From assembly GCA_016933055.1 (NCBI GenBank), contig JAFGBS010000014.1, forward strand, positions 150,568-214,567: DNA of 64,000 bases, in the 5' to 3' direction. Origin of the DNA: Promethearchaeota archaeon. GTDB taxonomy: Archaea; Asgardarchaeota; Lokiarchaeia; Sigyniarchaeales; Promethearchaeaceae. The notes under the pieces were generated by a model. It was not told the origin of the DNA, ran no database searches, and worked only from the letters and a program-made list of their open reading frames with translations. This document shows, one piece after another, positions 24,387 to 33,697 of the stretch (within the stretch, counting starts at the first letter, position 1; each line of letters starts with the position of its first letter). The translations under genes were made by a program, and so were the position numbers.

Positions 24387-25898
24387 ATGGTGGAACCTAC
24401 GCATTTTCTCCATAAGTTATTGAACCCCCAATCCTTGTGTGTTTTCGGCGCGAATGAAAACTTGCTGCAAAATATGGGTTGTCAGGAGCTTTTAAACATT
24501 TTAGATGACGGATATAAAGGAAACGTTTATCCCATTCATCCGAGACTTGAAACGGTTCTCGGATTAAAAGCGTACAAAACAATTGCTGAACTTCCAGAAA
24601 CACCTGACTTGGCAATAATACTATTACCAAAACGAATAGTACCTCAAATACTTAGAGAGATTGGTGAAAAAGGAACAAAATTTGTGATTTTAGTTACTGC
24701 GGGATTTCGAGAAACCGATAATGCTGAAGCAGAAGAAGAAATTGTGAAAATAGCACAACAATACGGAATGCGGTTCATTGGGCCGAATTGTTTAGGTATA
24801 ATCAATACTCATTGTAAGGTTGGGGATGAAGAATGTATTCTTAATACCACCTGGGTAAATTATTACGAACCGAATCGTCCTGGGAATGTATCTATCGCAA
24901 GTCAATCAGGCACTTTTGTTTCCCATGTGTGCTTTCTTACCCCTGAAATTGATTTACATTTTAGTAAAACTATATCCATTGGAAATTCCCTCAATGTGGA
25001 TATTATCGATTGTTTAGAGTATTTTGAGCAAGATCCGACAACGGATGTGATTCTTTTATATATTGAGGAAATTCAAAGAGGACGAGAATTCATTGAAGCA
25101 GTAAAGAGAATTGCCCCCAAAAAACCTATTATTGCATTATATACAGGTGGTTCGAAGTACGGGGCAAAAGCGGTAGCATCCCACACTGGTTCGCTTTCAG
25201 GAAATGATGATATTTACAATGCAGCATTTAAATATGGAATTATACGAGTCGATACATTAGAAGAATGGTTGGATACAGCTGTTTTATTCTCAAAAACTAT
25301 TCCTATAGGAGCAATTCCCAAAAATAATCGGTTAGGAATAGTAACTGTAGCGGGAGGACCAGGTGCTACTATGTCGGATCAAGCTTCACGGGAGGGGTTG
25401 ATTATGCCCGAGTTACCAAAGGATGTTCAAGAGAAGGTGAAAACCATGCTTCCAGCTACAGCACAAGGTATTCAAGCTTCCAATCCTATAGATTTCACAT
25501 TTCAGATTAGTCCACAAGTATTTTTCGAACGAATGCCCAAACTGATAGCTAAAAAAGACATTGTGGATGGAATGATACTTTTTGGTGCATATGGAAGAGA
25601 TTTCTTTCAGTATCACGAAATTGGCATGAGTTTTTACCGAACCGAGGCAGTACAAAACGGTCTTGATGTCTTAAAAGAATTGACTGAAGCAGGGATCGAA
25701 TACTTAAAAAGAATGGTAAAAAAGCTCAAAGTACCCATAATTTTTGTGAATTATCTTGGAACCAAAGATGAAGTTGTGAATTTGCTAAATAGTAAGGGAT
25801 TTACCGTATTTCGTTTAGAACATCAAGCTGTGCATGCCATGAAAAATCTGATGGCGTATGGAATATTTTTACAAAAATTATATAGTTCATCAAACTAA
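24387..25898 (+). CDS. Acyl-CoA synthetase (ADP-forming), alpha subunit
   Basis: ACD enzymes convert acyl-CoA, ADP and phosphate into free acid, ATP and CoA, the main energy-yielding step of archaeal fermentation. The 503-residue protein has a CoA-binding domain (SLCVFGANENLLQNMG ... IHPRLETVLGLKAY), IGPNCLGIIN, ASQSGTF, and the phospho-histidine segment VASHTGSLSGND of the alpha subunit, followed by the third alpha domain. Substrate (acetate, branched or aryl acids) is not readable from sequence. The beta subunit with the ATP-grasp domain is absent from the window and must be elsewhere. The last 60 residues (EYLKRMVKKLKVPIIFVNYL...) complete the chain, so the gene is intact. Confidence 0.87.
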   Translation: MVEPTHFLHKLLNPQSLCVFGANENLLQNMGCQELLNILDDGYKGNVYPIHPRLETVLGLKAYKTIAELPETPDLAIILLPKRIVPQILREIGEKGTKFVILVTAGFRETDNAEAEEEIVKIAQQYGMRFIGPNCLGIINTHCKVGDEECILNTTWVNYYEPNRPGNVSIASQSGTFVSHVCFLTPEIDLHFSKTISIGNSLNVDIIDCLEYFEQDPTTDVILLYIEEIQRGREFIEAVKRIAPKKPIIALYTGGSKYGAKAVASHTGSLSGNDDIYNAAFKYGIIRVDTLEEWLDTAVLFSKTIPIGAIPKNNRLGIVTVAGGPGATMSDQASREGLIMPELPKDVQEKVKTMLPATAQGIQASNPIDFTFQISPQVFFERMPKLIAKKDIVDGMILFGAYGRDFFQYHEIGMSFYRTEAVQNGLDVLKELTEAGIEYLKRMVKKLKVPIIFVNYLGTKDEVVNLLNSKGFTVFRLEHQAVHAMKNLMAYGIFLQKLYSSSN

Positions 25899-26272
25899 AT
25901 CTATTTCTATTTTTGCACCAACTACAGGGGGATTAAACGGTAACCTACCACATCCCGAATCCTGAAAGCAATTCTCGATAGTATAGAGATAGAAGAAGGG
26001 GAATTTATAGCACTCAATGAAGGATCATCCTGAAATTTTTTCGGTATACGCGAATATACTACGACATATATATGAAAAAGTGAATGGAACTGATTTGAAT
26101 TCTATGATTAAATGAAAAACCAAAATACTGTGCTTTTCATTGCATTGGCAGAACAATAGATATTTCCAAATTTATTGCTCATAATTGGAATAAAAATTCC
26201 ATAAAGAATTTTTGAGAGGATAAATAATCATAAATTTAACGTAAAATAGACGTATGAAAGACGAAAAAAGTT
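25899..26272. other. 374-base intergenic region, possibly with a 32-codon ORF
   Basis: This is the only gap above 300 bases. It holds a possible short plus-strand ORF (26017-26115, MKDHPEIFSVYANILRHIYE onward) without recognisable homology, and TATA-like tracts near 26235-26250 (ATAAATTTAACGTAAAATAG) that may drive the following channel gene. I see no tRNA and no repeat in it. Confidence 0.3.
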
Positions 26273-27043
26273 ATGTCTCGTTTCATGGAGAAATTTGTTC
26301 TTATTTGGAAATATGTCAAGCGGAGTCGAATGATAAAGGTAATTCTGATAGTATTTACACTCAATATCATACTTGCGGGTATTTATTCCCTAATTGAGGG
26401 CATTCCCTTCCACCTCGGCTTCTATTGGATAAGTGATTATATTACAAACACGGGGACGGGGCTTATCTCTCCTGATCCCACAGACCCTCATGATATTGGA
26501 TTATGGTGGTTAACCAGTGCAGTGATTTGGATAGGATTGGGCATTACTTTGGTGTTTGTGGAAAATGTCTATTTACGATTTATGCGAAAAGAGGAGAAAG
26601 TTGTGAAGTTCCATAATCATATCATCCTTGCAGGTTGGAACGCAAAGATGCGTTATCTCATCGAAAATCTATCGGGAGAATTAGGAGTTCACCACGATTA
26701 CGTACTGATAAACATTAACGAAGAACGTCCATATGATTTGCCTGACATCATCGAATTTATTTCGGGTAGTCCTTTGGAGGAACGAGTTTTACGCCAAGCA
26801 AATATAGAATCGGCAGATCAAGCTGTTATCGTTATGGAAGATGACGCGGATGCGCTTATGTTATGTAGTACGCTTCAACATATGAATCCCGATGCAGGAA
26901 TAACCGTCAATGTTTTATTTTCGGAAAATATCAAACACTTCCAGCGAATTGATGTAGAAGAGATCATTTGTGATGAAGAATTATCGGGTGATGCCTTAGT
27001 GCAAGGATTTTACCGAAATAAAAAACGTAAAAGCGAAAAATGA
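26273..27043 (+). CDS. Two-TM potassium-channel-like protein with RCK/TrkA-N domain and atypical selectivity filter
   Basis: The 256-residue protein has TM1 (MIKVILIVFTLNIILAGIYSL), a pore-helix region, TM2 (LWWLTSAVIWIGLGITLVFV) and a C-terminal Rossmann RCK domain (HIILAGWNAKMRYLIENL ... NIESADQAVIVMEDD) that in MthK-like channels gates by ligand. The region where TVGYGD is expected reads TNTGTGLISP, so the aromatic filter position is threonine (GTG instead of GYG). Selectivity may be altered or lost, and a non-potassium or non-conducting role is possible. It ends by overlapping the following small ORF by 4 bases (ATGA). The start ATG at 26273 fits TM1 placement. Confidence 0.8.
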   Translation: MSRFMEKFVLIWKYVKRSRMIKVILIVFTLNIILAGIYSLIEGIPFHLGFYWISDYITNTGTGLISPDPTDPHDIGLWWLTSAVIWIGLGITLVFVENVYLRFMRKEEKVVKFHNHIILAGWNAKMRYLIENLSGELGVHHDYVLININEERPYDLPDIIEFISGSPLEERVLRQANIESADQAVIVMEDDADALMLCSTLQHMNPDAGITVNVLFSENIKHFQRIDVEEIICDEELSGDALVQGFYRNKKRKSEK

Positions 27044-27270
27044 ATTTTGAATATTACAACTCTGTACAGTTTACTGCTCGGTTAATAGCCCATTATCGTG
27101 CTTTAGAATTACAGCAAGAAAATCCAAAATTTATCAAATGGGAATTGAAAAGGGAGGAAGTTGTTAATGTTTTCGGTCAATCGGGCTGGCTAGTGAAATT
27201 TCTATTTGCTGATCAGTATGAAGGAGGAAAACATAAAGATTCGGGACAAAAAGGGTTAATTTTTGAATAA
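27040..27270 (+). pseudogene. Short ORF resembling the N-terminus of a PPM1/LCMT-type methyltransferase
   Basis: Only 76 residues remain. NSVQFTARLIAHYRALELQQENPKF recalls the TAxxxAxxRALE...PxF start of leucine carboxyl methyltransferase-like proteins, but the SAM-binding core that should follow is missing and the frame ends at a TAA before the next gene. It overlaps the channel gene by 4 bases, so it is translated if that operon is. It may be a gene remnant or a genuine small protein that looks similar by chance. The likeness is short and I hold it loosely. Confidence 0.35.
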
Positions 27271-27290
27271 GACGAAAAGAAAACATAATT

Positions 27291-28769
27291 CTATACCCAA
27301 TATCCACACATATGATCATAAAATCGATTAAATTTTCGGATTACAAATTGATATTGTTTCACGACTTTAGGATCGGGGCTAAATATCTCTTCTTCTTTAG
27401 GTAAATTCACTTCTGAAATCGAGTTTATTAAACCAACACCAAGAGCCCCTAACATTCCCGCTCCTTTAAGACTGGATTCTGGCTCATCCGTTACTACCAC
27501 GGGCACATTCCAAATGTCAGCTTTCATTTTACTCAATAATTTATTGCGAGTACCCCCTCCAACTAAAAGTACTTTGCTGAATTGTACTCCTAACTCTCGA
27601 AAACTTTGGATTTCACGCGCTAATGACAAGGTAACTCCTTCCATAACTGCACGTGCCATGTGAGCTGCTGTATGATTTATTGTCAAATTGAGGAAAATTC
27701 CTTTCGCATTTGGATTCTCGGGATTTCGTTCCCCTAATAAGTATGGATAAAATATTAATCCATCACTGCCAGCGGGAACAGTCTCTGCTAATTTTATGAT
27801 AGTATCAAATAGTATTTCCTCTTTCGAAACTACATCTAATACATCTTTTATCCATTTGATACTTAATCCCCCTGAATCCAACATAATGAACGGTATCCAT
27901 CCTTCAAGAACATGGTGTAGATTCTGAACACGGGGATGAATAATGGGTTCCTTTTTTTGGAATACGAATAAAGTACTAGTCCCAGTCATATCAATTGCTA
28001 TTCCTTGCTCAATTAATCCCAATCCTAATAGAGAGACTATAAAGTCGCCTCCACCAGCAACTACGGGTGTGCCTTCGGGTATACCGGTTTCTAATGACAC
28101 AATTTTAGTAACTTTGCCTATTATCTCATGGGATTTATGCACTGGAGGAAATTTAGAGATGTCGACATCTAATAAATCTGCCATAGTTTCGGAATATTGC
28201 TCTATTTGGTAATCCCAAAGAAATGATCCCGAAGCTTCAGAAGGATCCGTAGCTGCAACTCCTGTAAGTTTGAAATTAATATAATCTTTCGGGACCAAAT
28301 ACCATTTAGTTCTCTGATATGCGTTTGATTGATGTTCTTTTTCCCATTTTACTTTTAGGGCAACCCACCCAGTTGTGGGAGGATTAGCAGTGATTTGCAT
28401 TAGCAAGTGAGTATCAGTTTTTTTTCTTATTCGGTCTACAATTTGCTGATTTCGTTTATCGCACCACAATTGGGTCATAGAAGTGGTTATATTTCCCTCG
28501 GAATCTATCCCTGTAGGTCCGTGCATCTGACCACAACACGCTACTGCTGCAATATCGTCAGAATTGATCTCAGATTTATCCAGCAATTGTTTAACTGCGT
28601 ATTGTAATTCTATCCACCATTGTTGGGGATTTTGTTGAGCCCAATTTTCATAAGGGGAATCCACTTCATGGTTGACTTGTACAACTGCATCAATATAGCC
28701 TTTCGGTGTCACAATACCTGCTCGGACACTCTGAGTACCTAAATCTATGGCAAGAACTTTATTTCGCAT
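27291..28769 (-). CDS. FGGY-family carbohydrate kinase (xylulokinase-like)
   Basis: FGGY kinases phosphorylate pentuloses, glycerol or related polyols with ATP. This 492-residue protein has the N-terminal phosphate loop LAIDLGTQSVRAGIV, the catalytic region CCGQMHGPTGID with WCDKRNQQIV, GGGDFIVSLLGLG in the second actin-like domain, and LVGGGTRNKLLSKMKADIWNVPV, which is the family signature near the C-terminus and most like xylulokinases. The gene lies 13 bases downstream of an iron-dependent alcohol dehydrogenase gene on the same strand, so together they probably oxidise or reduce a polyol and trap the ketose by phosphorylation. The true substrate is not readable from sequence. Confidence 0.87.
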   Translation of the reverse strand: MRNKVLAIDLGTQSVRAGIVTPKGYIDAVVQVNHEVDSPYENWAQQNPQQWWIELQYAVKQLLDKSEINSDDIAAVACCGQMHGPTGIDSEGNITTSMTQLWCDKRNQQIVDRIRKKTDTHLLMQITANPPTTGWVALKVKWEKEHQSNAYQRTKWYLVPKDYINFKLTGVAATDPSEASGSFLWDYQIEQYSETMADLLDVDISKFPPVHKSHEIIGKVTKIVSLETGIPEGTPVVAGGGDFIVSLLGLGLIEQGIAIDMTGTSTLFVFQKKEPIIHPRVQNLHHVLEGWIPFIMLDSGGLSIKWIKDVLDVVSKEEILFDTIIKLAETVPAGSDGLIFYPYLLGERNPENPNAKGIFLNLTINHTAAHMARAVMEGVTLSLAREIQSFRELGVQFSKVLLVGGGTRNKLLSKMKADIWNVPVVVTDEPESSLKGAGMLGALGVGLINSISEVNLPKEEEIFSPDPKVVKQYQFVIRKFNRFYDHMCGYWV

Positions 28770-28782
28770 ATTAAATTATCCC

Positions 28783-29967
28783 TTATATTCGATTCTCTAA
28801 AATTATTCGCAGATCTTCTTCGGAATGTTGAATTGGATTGTTTTTATTACTAGCTTTTTCAATAATTGCGTCGATACTGGATTTATTAATACCATACTCC
28901 CCCAAGCGTTTTAAATCCAATTTTTTCGTCATTTCTTGGAGTTTATCGATTAAGATCTTACAATTTATTTCAATCTGTTCTTCTGAAGATAAACGTTTAT
29001 TTTCGAATAAAGCTCCAACTTCCGCAAATTTTCTCAAATACTTCAAGTTCTCATCTGAAGGAGATTCTAATAAGCGTTCTATGGTTAATCGATTAGTTTC
29101 AGCCATAAGAGACCCACAAATGACACCATGAGGAATATCGAATAATCCACCAATGGATGATGCAAATCCATGAACTGTTCCTAATCCTGCATTTGCAAGA
29201 GTAATACCCGACATTAATGCTGCATATGCAAGCCCTTCACGGTAGTGAAGATTTTCAGGGTCTTCAATTGCAGTAGGAATTAAATATTGAATACTATATT
29301 GCATCCCTGAAAGTGCTAGTGCATCAGTTATAGGATTTGAGTCAGTTGATACGTATGATTCCAATAACTGGGTAAATGTATCCATTCCACATGCACTTGT
29401 GACATTTCGAGGACAAGTTACCATGAATTCTGGATCAATAATAGCATAATCTGGAACTAAATTATTATGACGAAGAGATTTTTTAAAACCATCATCTCCG
29501 GGACGGCTCAACACGGCATTTTTAGTAGCTTCAGACCCCGTACCAGAAGTTGTTGGAATGGCAATAAATGGAATTTTTTTACCATCATGTTTTTTGGTAC
29601 CTATGCCTTCGAGATAGTCCTCCACTGGAACATCATGAAGAATCATAGCTGATACAGCTTTGCCAGTATCGATAGTAGATCCTCCCCCAATTGCGACCAC
29701 TATATCAATTTCCGAGTGTTTATATTTTTTTACAAGCGAATTTATAGAATTTGGGGAAGGTTCTCGCAAAACTGTTTCGTGATATATTGTTTTAGGTTCA
29801 ATCGCTTCCATTAATTGGTCAAATTTCCCTTTTGAGTTTAAAATATCTTTAGGAGCGGATATTAATAATATCTTTTTTGTATAATTGGGCAAAATAGTGT
29901 TTATTTCTTTAACTTTTCCTATTCCAAATAAAATAGTAGGAATTTTCGTGAAATTAAATGAAAGCAT
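28783..29967 (-). CDS. Iron-containing alcohol dehydrogenase
   Basis: The 394-residue protein belongs to the group III (Fe-dependent) alcohol dehydrogenases. It has GGGSTIDTGKAVS for NAD(P) binding, AIPTTSGTGSEAT, and a metal site built from D (CGMDTFTQLLE), H (GTVHGFASSIGG) and H (DIPHGVICG). These enzymes interconvert alcohols or polyols and carbonyls with NAD(P). It is the first gene of a two-gene operon with the FGGY kinase and is divergent, 112 bases away, from the DUF4091 membrane protein. That pairing suggests a polyol or sugar-alcohol substrate. Length and all ligands are normal. Confidence 0.9.
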   Translation of the reverse strand: MLSFNFTKIPTILFGIGKVKEINTILPNYTKKILLISAPKDILNSKGKFDQLMEAIEPKTIYHETVLREPSPNSINSLVKKYKHSEIDIVVAIGGGSTIDTGKAVSAMILHDVPVEDYLEGIGTKKHDGKKIPFIAIPTTSGTGSEATKNAVLSRPGDDGFKKSLRHNNLVPDYAIIDPEFMVTCPRNVTSACGMDTFTQLLESYVSTDSNPITDALALSGMQYSIQYLIPTAIEDPENLHYREGLAYAALMSGITLANAGLGTVHGFASSIGGLFDIPHGVICGSLMAETNRLTIERLLESPSDENLKYLRKFAEVGALFENKRLSSEEQIEINCKILIDKLQEMTKKLDLKRLGEYGINKSSIDAIIEKASNKNNPIQHSEEDLRIILENRI

Positions 29968-30079
29968 GAATTTTACTTAGATGATTGTGTTTTTATACTC
30001 TCTTCATATTTCAACGCTAAAAAATGTTCATTGAATTCTTAAAAGGAACATTTTTCTAGTACAACGGCAATGTGCAATT

Positions 30080-33000
30080 ATGGTATCAAACAAATCAGTA
30101 TTATTACTCCGATTGCTTTTTTATATCTTTTTTCTGGGTTTTGCTCTAGCTCAGCTATTTTTTTATGGTATTTTAATGATGATCCCAATGGATCTGATGT
30201 TTTTTGCTGAAGAAAATGCGAATGTGTGGGGATTTTTAGTACCATTTTGCATTGGATCGTTTTCTTTGTATGTTCTTCATATAACAAAAACGAAATCAAA
30301 CCCAAAATTCACTGAATATTTTCGAAAATTCTCAGTAGGAGTGGGTTTACTGCTGAATATCATTTTTAGTGGAGTTTTATTGCTGATATTTATCCGATTT
30401 GCCAAATATAATCATGAACCATGGCTAATTCAAGGTGGCTGGTTCATGAGATCTCATGGAATTATTTGGAGTTTCCTTCTGGGAGCTCTTGTTTTCACTG
30501 GTATTCAAGTAATAGATGAATTAATGCTACTCAAGCAGCTTTTTGATTCAGATTTATCTCTAAAAATTGGTAAAGCAAAATGGAATTTCACTATAGGCTC
30601 TCTTGTAGCCTTATTTACCTTTCTATTCACATTAGTGTTTTCTGGCTTCCTATTGCTATTTTATCGAGTTTACACCTTATATGGTGCGTTCTTGTTCACC
30701 TTTATTATATTAATAGGATTTTCGATAATATATATTGGAACGAAAGGAATTCAATTCCCATTTTATTATAAGATTGCGCAAATTAAGCGTTCAGAACCTA
30801 GTACAACTCCGTTAAATACTTCAGAAAGAAAGAAAAATGTAGGGAAATCAGCTTTATTCCTTTTCATCTCTTCAATTTCTCTAATCATAATGATATTATA
30901 TTTCTTCGATATCAAATTCCTCTTCCCTTATCCTCCAGGTGTAAATGCAAACCGTTTTATTTTTCCGATTCAGCAACCTCTAACAATAGTGTTAGGTGTA
31001 TTTGTGGGAATCGTTGTGATTGGGGGATTTTCACGTTTTATCCTACAAAACTCAGTGTTTGGTAAAATTGAACTTACATCTAATAGACAAGCTAACCGAA
31101 TCATTCGCGCTTTATTCGGTATTGGGATTTTTACTGCAGTGACATTCATAATCATAATTTTTGGATTATCTCTGTATATTTTCGAGTTTACTCTTTATCT
31201 TCCCCAAGTTATTAGTTACACATTTATATGGGCGGCACTCGGTGTTATTGTTTTTCTTATAAGTGAGAAACTAGTTCTTAAGTCCAGGTTACGCCAGACC
31301 TTATCATTCACTATGATTATTATTGCATTCCTATTGATCATTACAAATTTCTGGAAATTAGCTTTGGATTTGAGTGAAAACAATCAGAGTTTTAAAAGTG
31401 GAGCTTTTGACATATATTTTCCGTTTGAATTTCTCTTCAGTAATAAAAACATAATCATGATTGGGCTATCTATGGGATTTCTATTGAGTTTTTTGATGAA
31501 AACACTGATAAAAGGATTAAAAACCACAGAAATGTCAAAATATAAAAATTCCACATCGATTTTATTCTTTTTCTTAGCACCTGTGGCGATAGGGTGCTTG
31601 GTAGGCTTCAGTTCATTGATAATTGATCTTCCTGGAGGGAATCCCACATTAGCAATGTACAGTTCTGACTTAATCCTTCCTATTATTCGAATAGGCATCA
31701 TCATCGTTTTGGTCCTCCTATTAGTTCGGTTCAATCTGGTAGCAGATCTTGAAGATAAGAAAGAAATTCTGAAAAAACAAAAAGCACCATCTCCACACAT
31801 AAAGGATGTGTTCACAAATATTACGGAATCTACCTCGAGAAATAAAATAAAAGCTACCATGCTAATTAGTATATTTCTTGTGAGTATGGTGTCAGGTGGA
31901 TTGGGGGTTATTATAGGTATAACCGCCCTAAATTCTCGATCCATGCCTTTATTGAAATCTACTTATGGGTATGACCTATGGGTAGCAAATTCCTCTGAAC
32001 GTTTCAATCATCAAACCAAAATTGCCGTATCTGCTTCACCACAGATTGACCAAGTTACTTTTAACCTAGCAAAAAATGAGTATTATGCTTTCCAATTAGG
32101 ATTAACTCTAAAATCAAAAGATCTATACTTCCATTCCTACTATTTAACCGATTTCGTGGGAGTTGAGAATAGTTTAGAAGTAATCTCATCCGATTTTGCT
32201 CAATTACGATATGAAGATTATATTTTAGAAGAGGAATTTCCTGATAGACTTCTTCCTATAGAGGGAAATCCAATTCTGTTGAATAAAAGACAAACCCACA
32301 TGTTTTGGTTTGATATTCGTACTCCTTATAATATAACAGCTGGTAATTATGCAGGAATTCTCAAAATTACCTTTAAATTAGGAGACCGATATCTTGAAGA
32401 GAACATTCCCATTCGTTTTAATGTATGGGATTTTGCAATACCTTTTCGAAAACATGTAACCACTAGTGTGGGGGATGAAAGTGTTTCATCCGATGAGATA
32501 TACAATCAAATGGTTGAAAGCTGGCATAAGCATCGATTTAATATGTATGCCGAAGATATCAAAGGAACGGATGACTATCGTGTATTTGAAATTTATAATG
32601 GAGAACGCTATATCTATTACTTAAACAAGACAGATGGATCCGTTACATTCAATTGGACACTTTGGGATCAGAAAATCGAGGCTCTCTTAAATGTTACAAA
32701 TGCTCCGATGAATGGAATTCGAGTAGATTATAGCCTGGGGAGAAGTCTAAAAATTGGCAATGAAACGGAAAATCAATGGTTTCTCAATTGGTTAATCGAA
32801 GTAGAACAACATTTAGAATTGAGAGGATGGTTAAATATCTGCTATTATTACTTTGTAGATGAATTTACCTTATTTATCCCCGAAGAATATGAAAACCGAA
32901 CCGCTTATTATGAAGCGGTAGAAGCACAACTCGCATCCATGAGATCTGTAGCACAAAAAATACGGATATTAGTAATTGCGCCCCCTCTTCCCGAATTGGA

Positions 33001-33634
33001 ATCCATTAAGCCTTACATTAACATCTATGTACCCTTGAGTTACGATCGAAATGTAGAACAATGGGAACAAACGAAAAATAGGGATAAAAAGGAGATGTGG
33101 TTCTATACTTGTATTGGACCTTTCGCACCCTATCCCAACGTCCACCTTTACAATCGACTCTTCGAAACACGTATACAAATGTGGAATACTTGGGCATGGG
33201 ATATGGATGGATACCTCTTTTGGAGAGCAAATAGTTTTAATCACGGACAATATGGATTTGGGTATAATTCATGGGGGGATGGATGGTTCATTTACATAGA
33301 TGAAGCGGAAAATCGAATATATGAGTCCATCAGATGGGAGAATCTCGGGGATGGACAAGAAGACTATGAAATGTTCTGGTTATTAAATGCTACTCTTAAT
33401 GAAATAGAAGAAAATGAGTTATTAGCACAAAGCGAGATAGATTTTTATCGGTCGGAACTCTATACAATAGTAAACACAGTTTCGGATGATTTTTTGGACT
33501 ATACTAATAATCCTCATGATATCTATTGTGGTATCGAGAGAATTGGACAAATTCTCCATTCCTTATCGCCAGTTATAGATATAAATGCAATTGGAGAAGC
33601 TCCTTGGTTTCCAATTTCAGGAGTAATCCCATAA
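30080..33634 (+). CDS. Polytopic membrane protein fused to a DUF4091 glycosidase-like domain
   Basis: About the first 620 residues hold many hydrophobic segments (I count about 14 candidates), for example LLLRLLFYIFFLGFALAQLFFYG and MLISIFLVSMVSGGLGVIIG. From about 640 the protein turns extracytosolic: a beta-sandwich (NLAKNEYYAFQLGLTL, NITAGNYAGILKITF) and then a barrel-like region ending in FGYNSWGDGWFIY...ESIRWENLGDGQEDYEMFWLL, the hallmark of DUF4091, which is regarded as glycoside-hydrolase-like. Fusion of this domain to so many membrane helices is unusual. Roles could be glycan cleavage or glycan transfer at the cell surface. It is followed 63 bases later by an M1 aminopeptidase gene on the same strand. 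Confidence 0.7.
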   Translation: MVSNKSVLLLRLLFYIFFLGFALAQLFFYGILMMIPMDLMFFAEENANVWGFLVPFCIGSFSLYVLHITKTKSNPKFTEYFRKFSVGVGLLLNIIFSGVLLLIFIRFAKYNHEPWLIQGGWFMRSHGIIWSFLLGALVFTGIQVIDELMLLKQLFDSDLSLKIGKAKWNFTIGSLVALFTFLFTLVFSGFLLLFYRVYTLYGAFLFTFIILIGFSIIYIGTKGIQFPFYYKIAQIKRSEPSTTPLNTSERKKNVGKSALFLFISSISLIIMILYFFDIKFLFPYPPGVNANRFIFPIQQPLTIVLGVFVGIVVIGGFSRFILQNSVFGKIELTSNRQANRIIRALFGIGIFTAVTFIIIIFGLSLYIFEFTLYLPQVISYTFIWAALGVIVFLISEKLVLKSRLRQTLSFTMIIIAFLLIITNFWKLALDLSENNQSFKSGAFDIYFPFEFLFSNKNIIMIGLSMGFLLSFLMKTLIKGLKTTEMSKYKNSTSILFFFLAPVAIGCLVGFSSLIIDLPGGNPTLAMYSSDLILPIIRIGIIIVLVLLLVRFNLVADLEDKKEILKKQKAPSPHIKDVFTNITESTSRNKIKATMLISIFLVSMVSGGLGVIIGITALNSRSMPLLKSTYGYDLWVANSSERFNHQTKIAVSASPQIDQVTFNLAKNEYYAFQLGLTLKSKDLYFHSYYLTDFVGVENSLEVISSDFAQLRYEDYILEEEFPDRLLPIEGNPILLNKRQTHMFWFDIRTPYNITAGNYAGILKITFKLGDRYLEENIPIRFNVWDFAIPFRKHVTTSVGDESVSSDEIYNQMVESWHKHRFNMYAEDIKGTDDYRVFEIYNGERYIYYLNKTDGSVTFNWTLWDQKIEALLNVTNAPMNGIRVDYSLGRSLKIGNETENQWFLNWLIEVEQHLELRGWLNICYYYFVDEFTLFIPEEYENRTAYYEAVEAQLASMRSVAQKIRILVIAPPLPELESIKPYINIYVPLSYDRNVEQWEQTKNRDKKEMWFYTCIGPFAPYPNVHLYNRLFETRIQMWNTWAWDMDGYLFWRANSFNHGQYGFGYNSWGDGWFIYIDEAENRIYESIRWENLGDGQEDYEMFWLLNATLNEIEENELLAQSEIDFYRSELYTIVNTVSDDFLDYTNNPHDIYCGIERIGQILHSLSPVIDINAIGEAPWFPISGVIP

Positions 33635-33697
33635 ACAGCTGATACTAAAAAAATCCCGATCAAGGAACTATTAAACTACATCGTATTACCTTCTTGT

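Noticed and set aside
31384-31944. 186-residue minus-strand ORF
   Set aside because: It lies wholly inside the DUF4091 membrane gene and its composition mirrors the antisense of hydrophobic codons.
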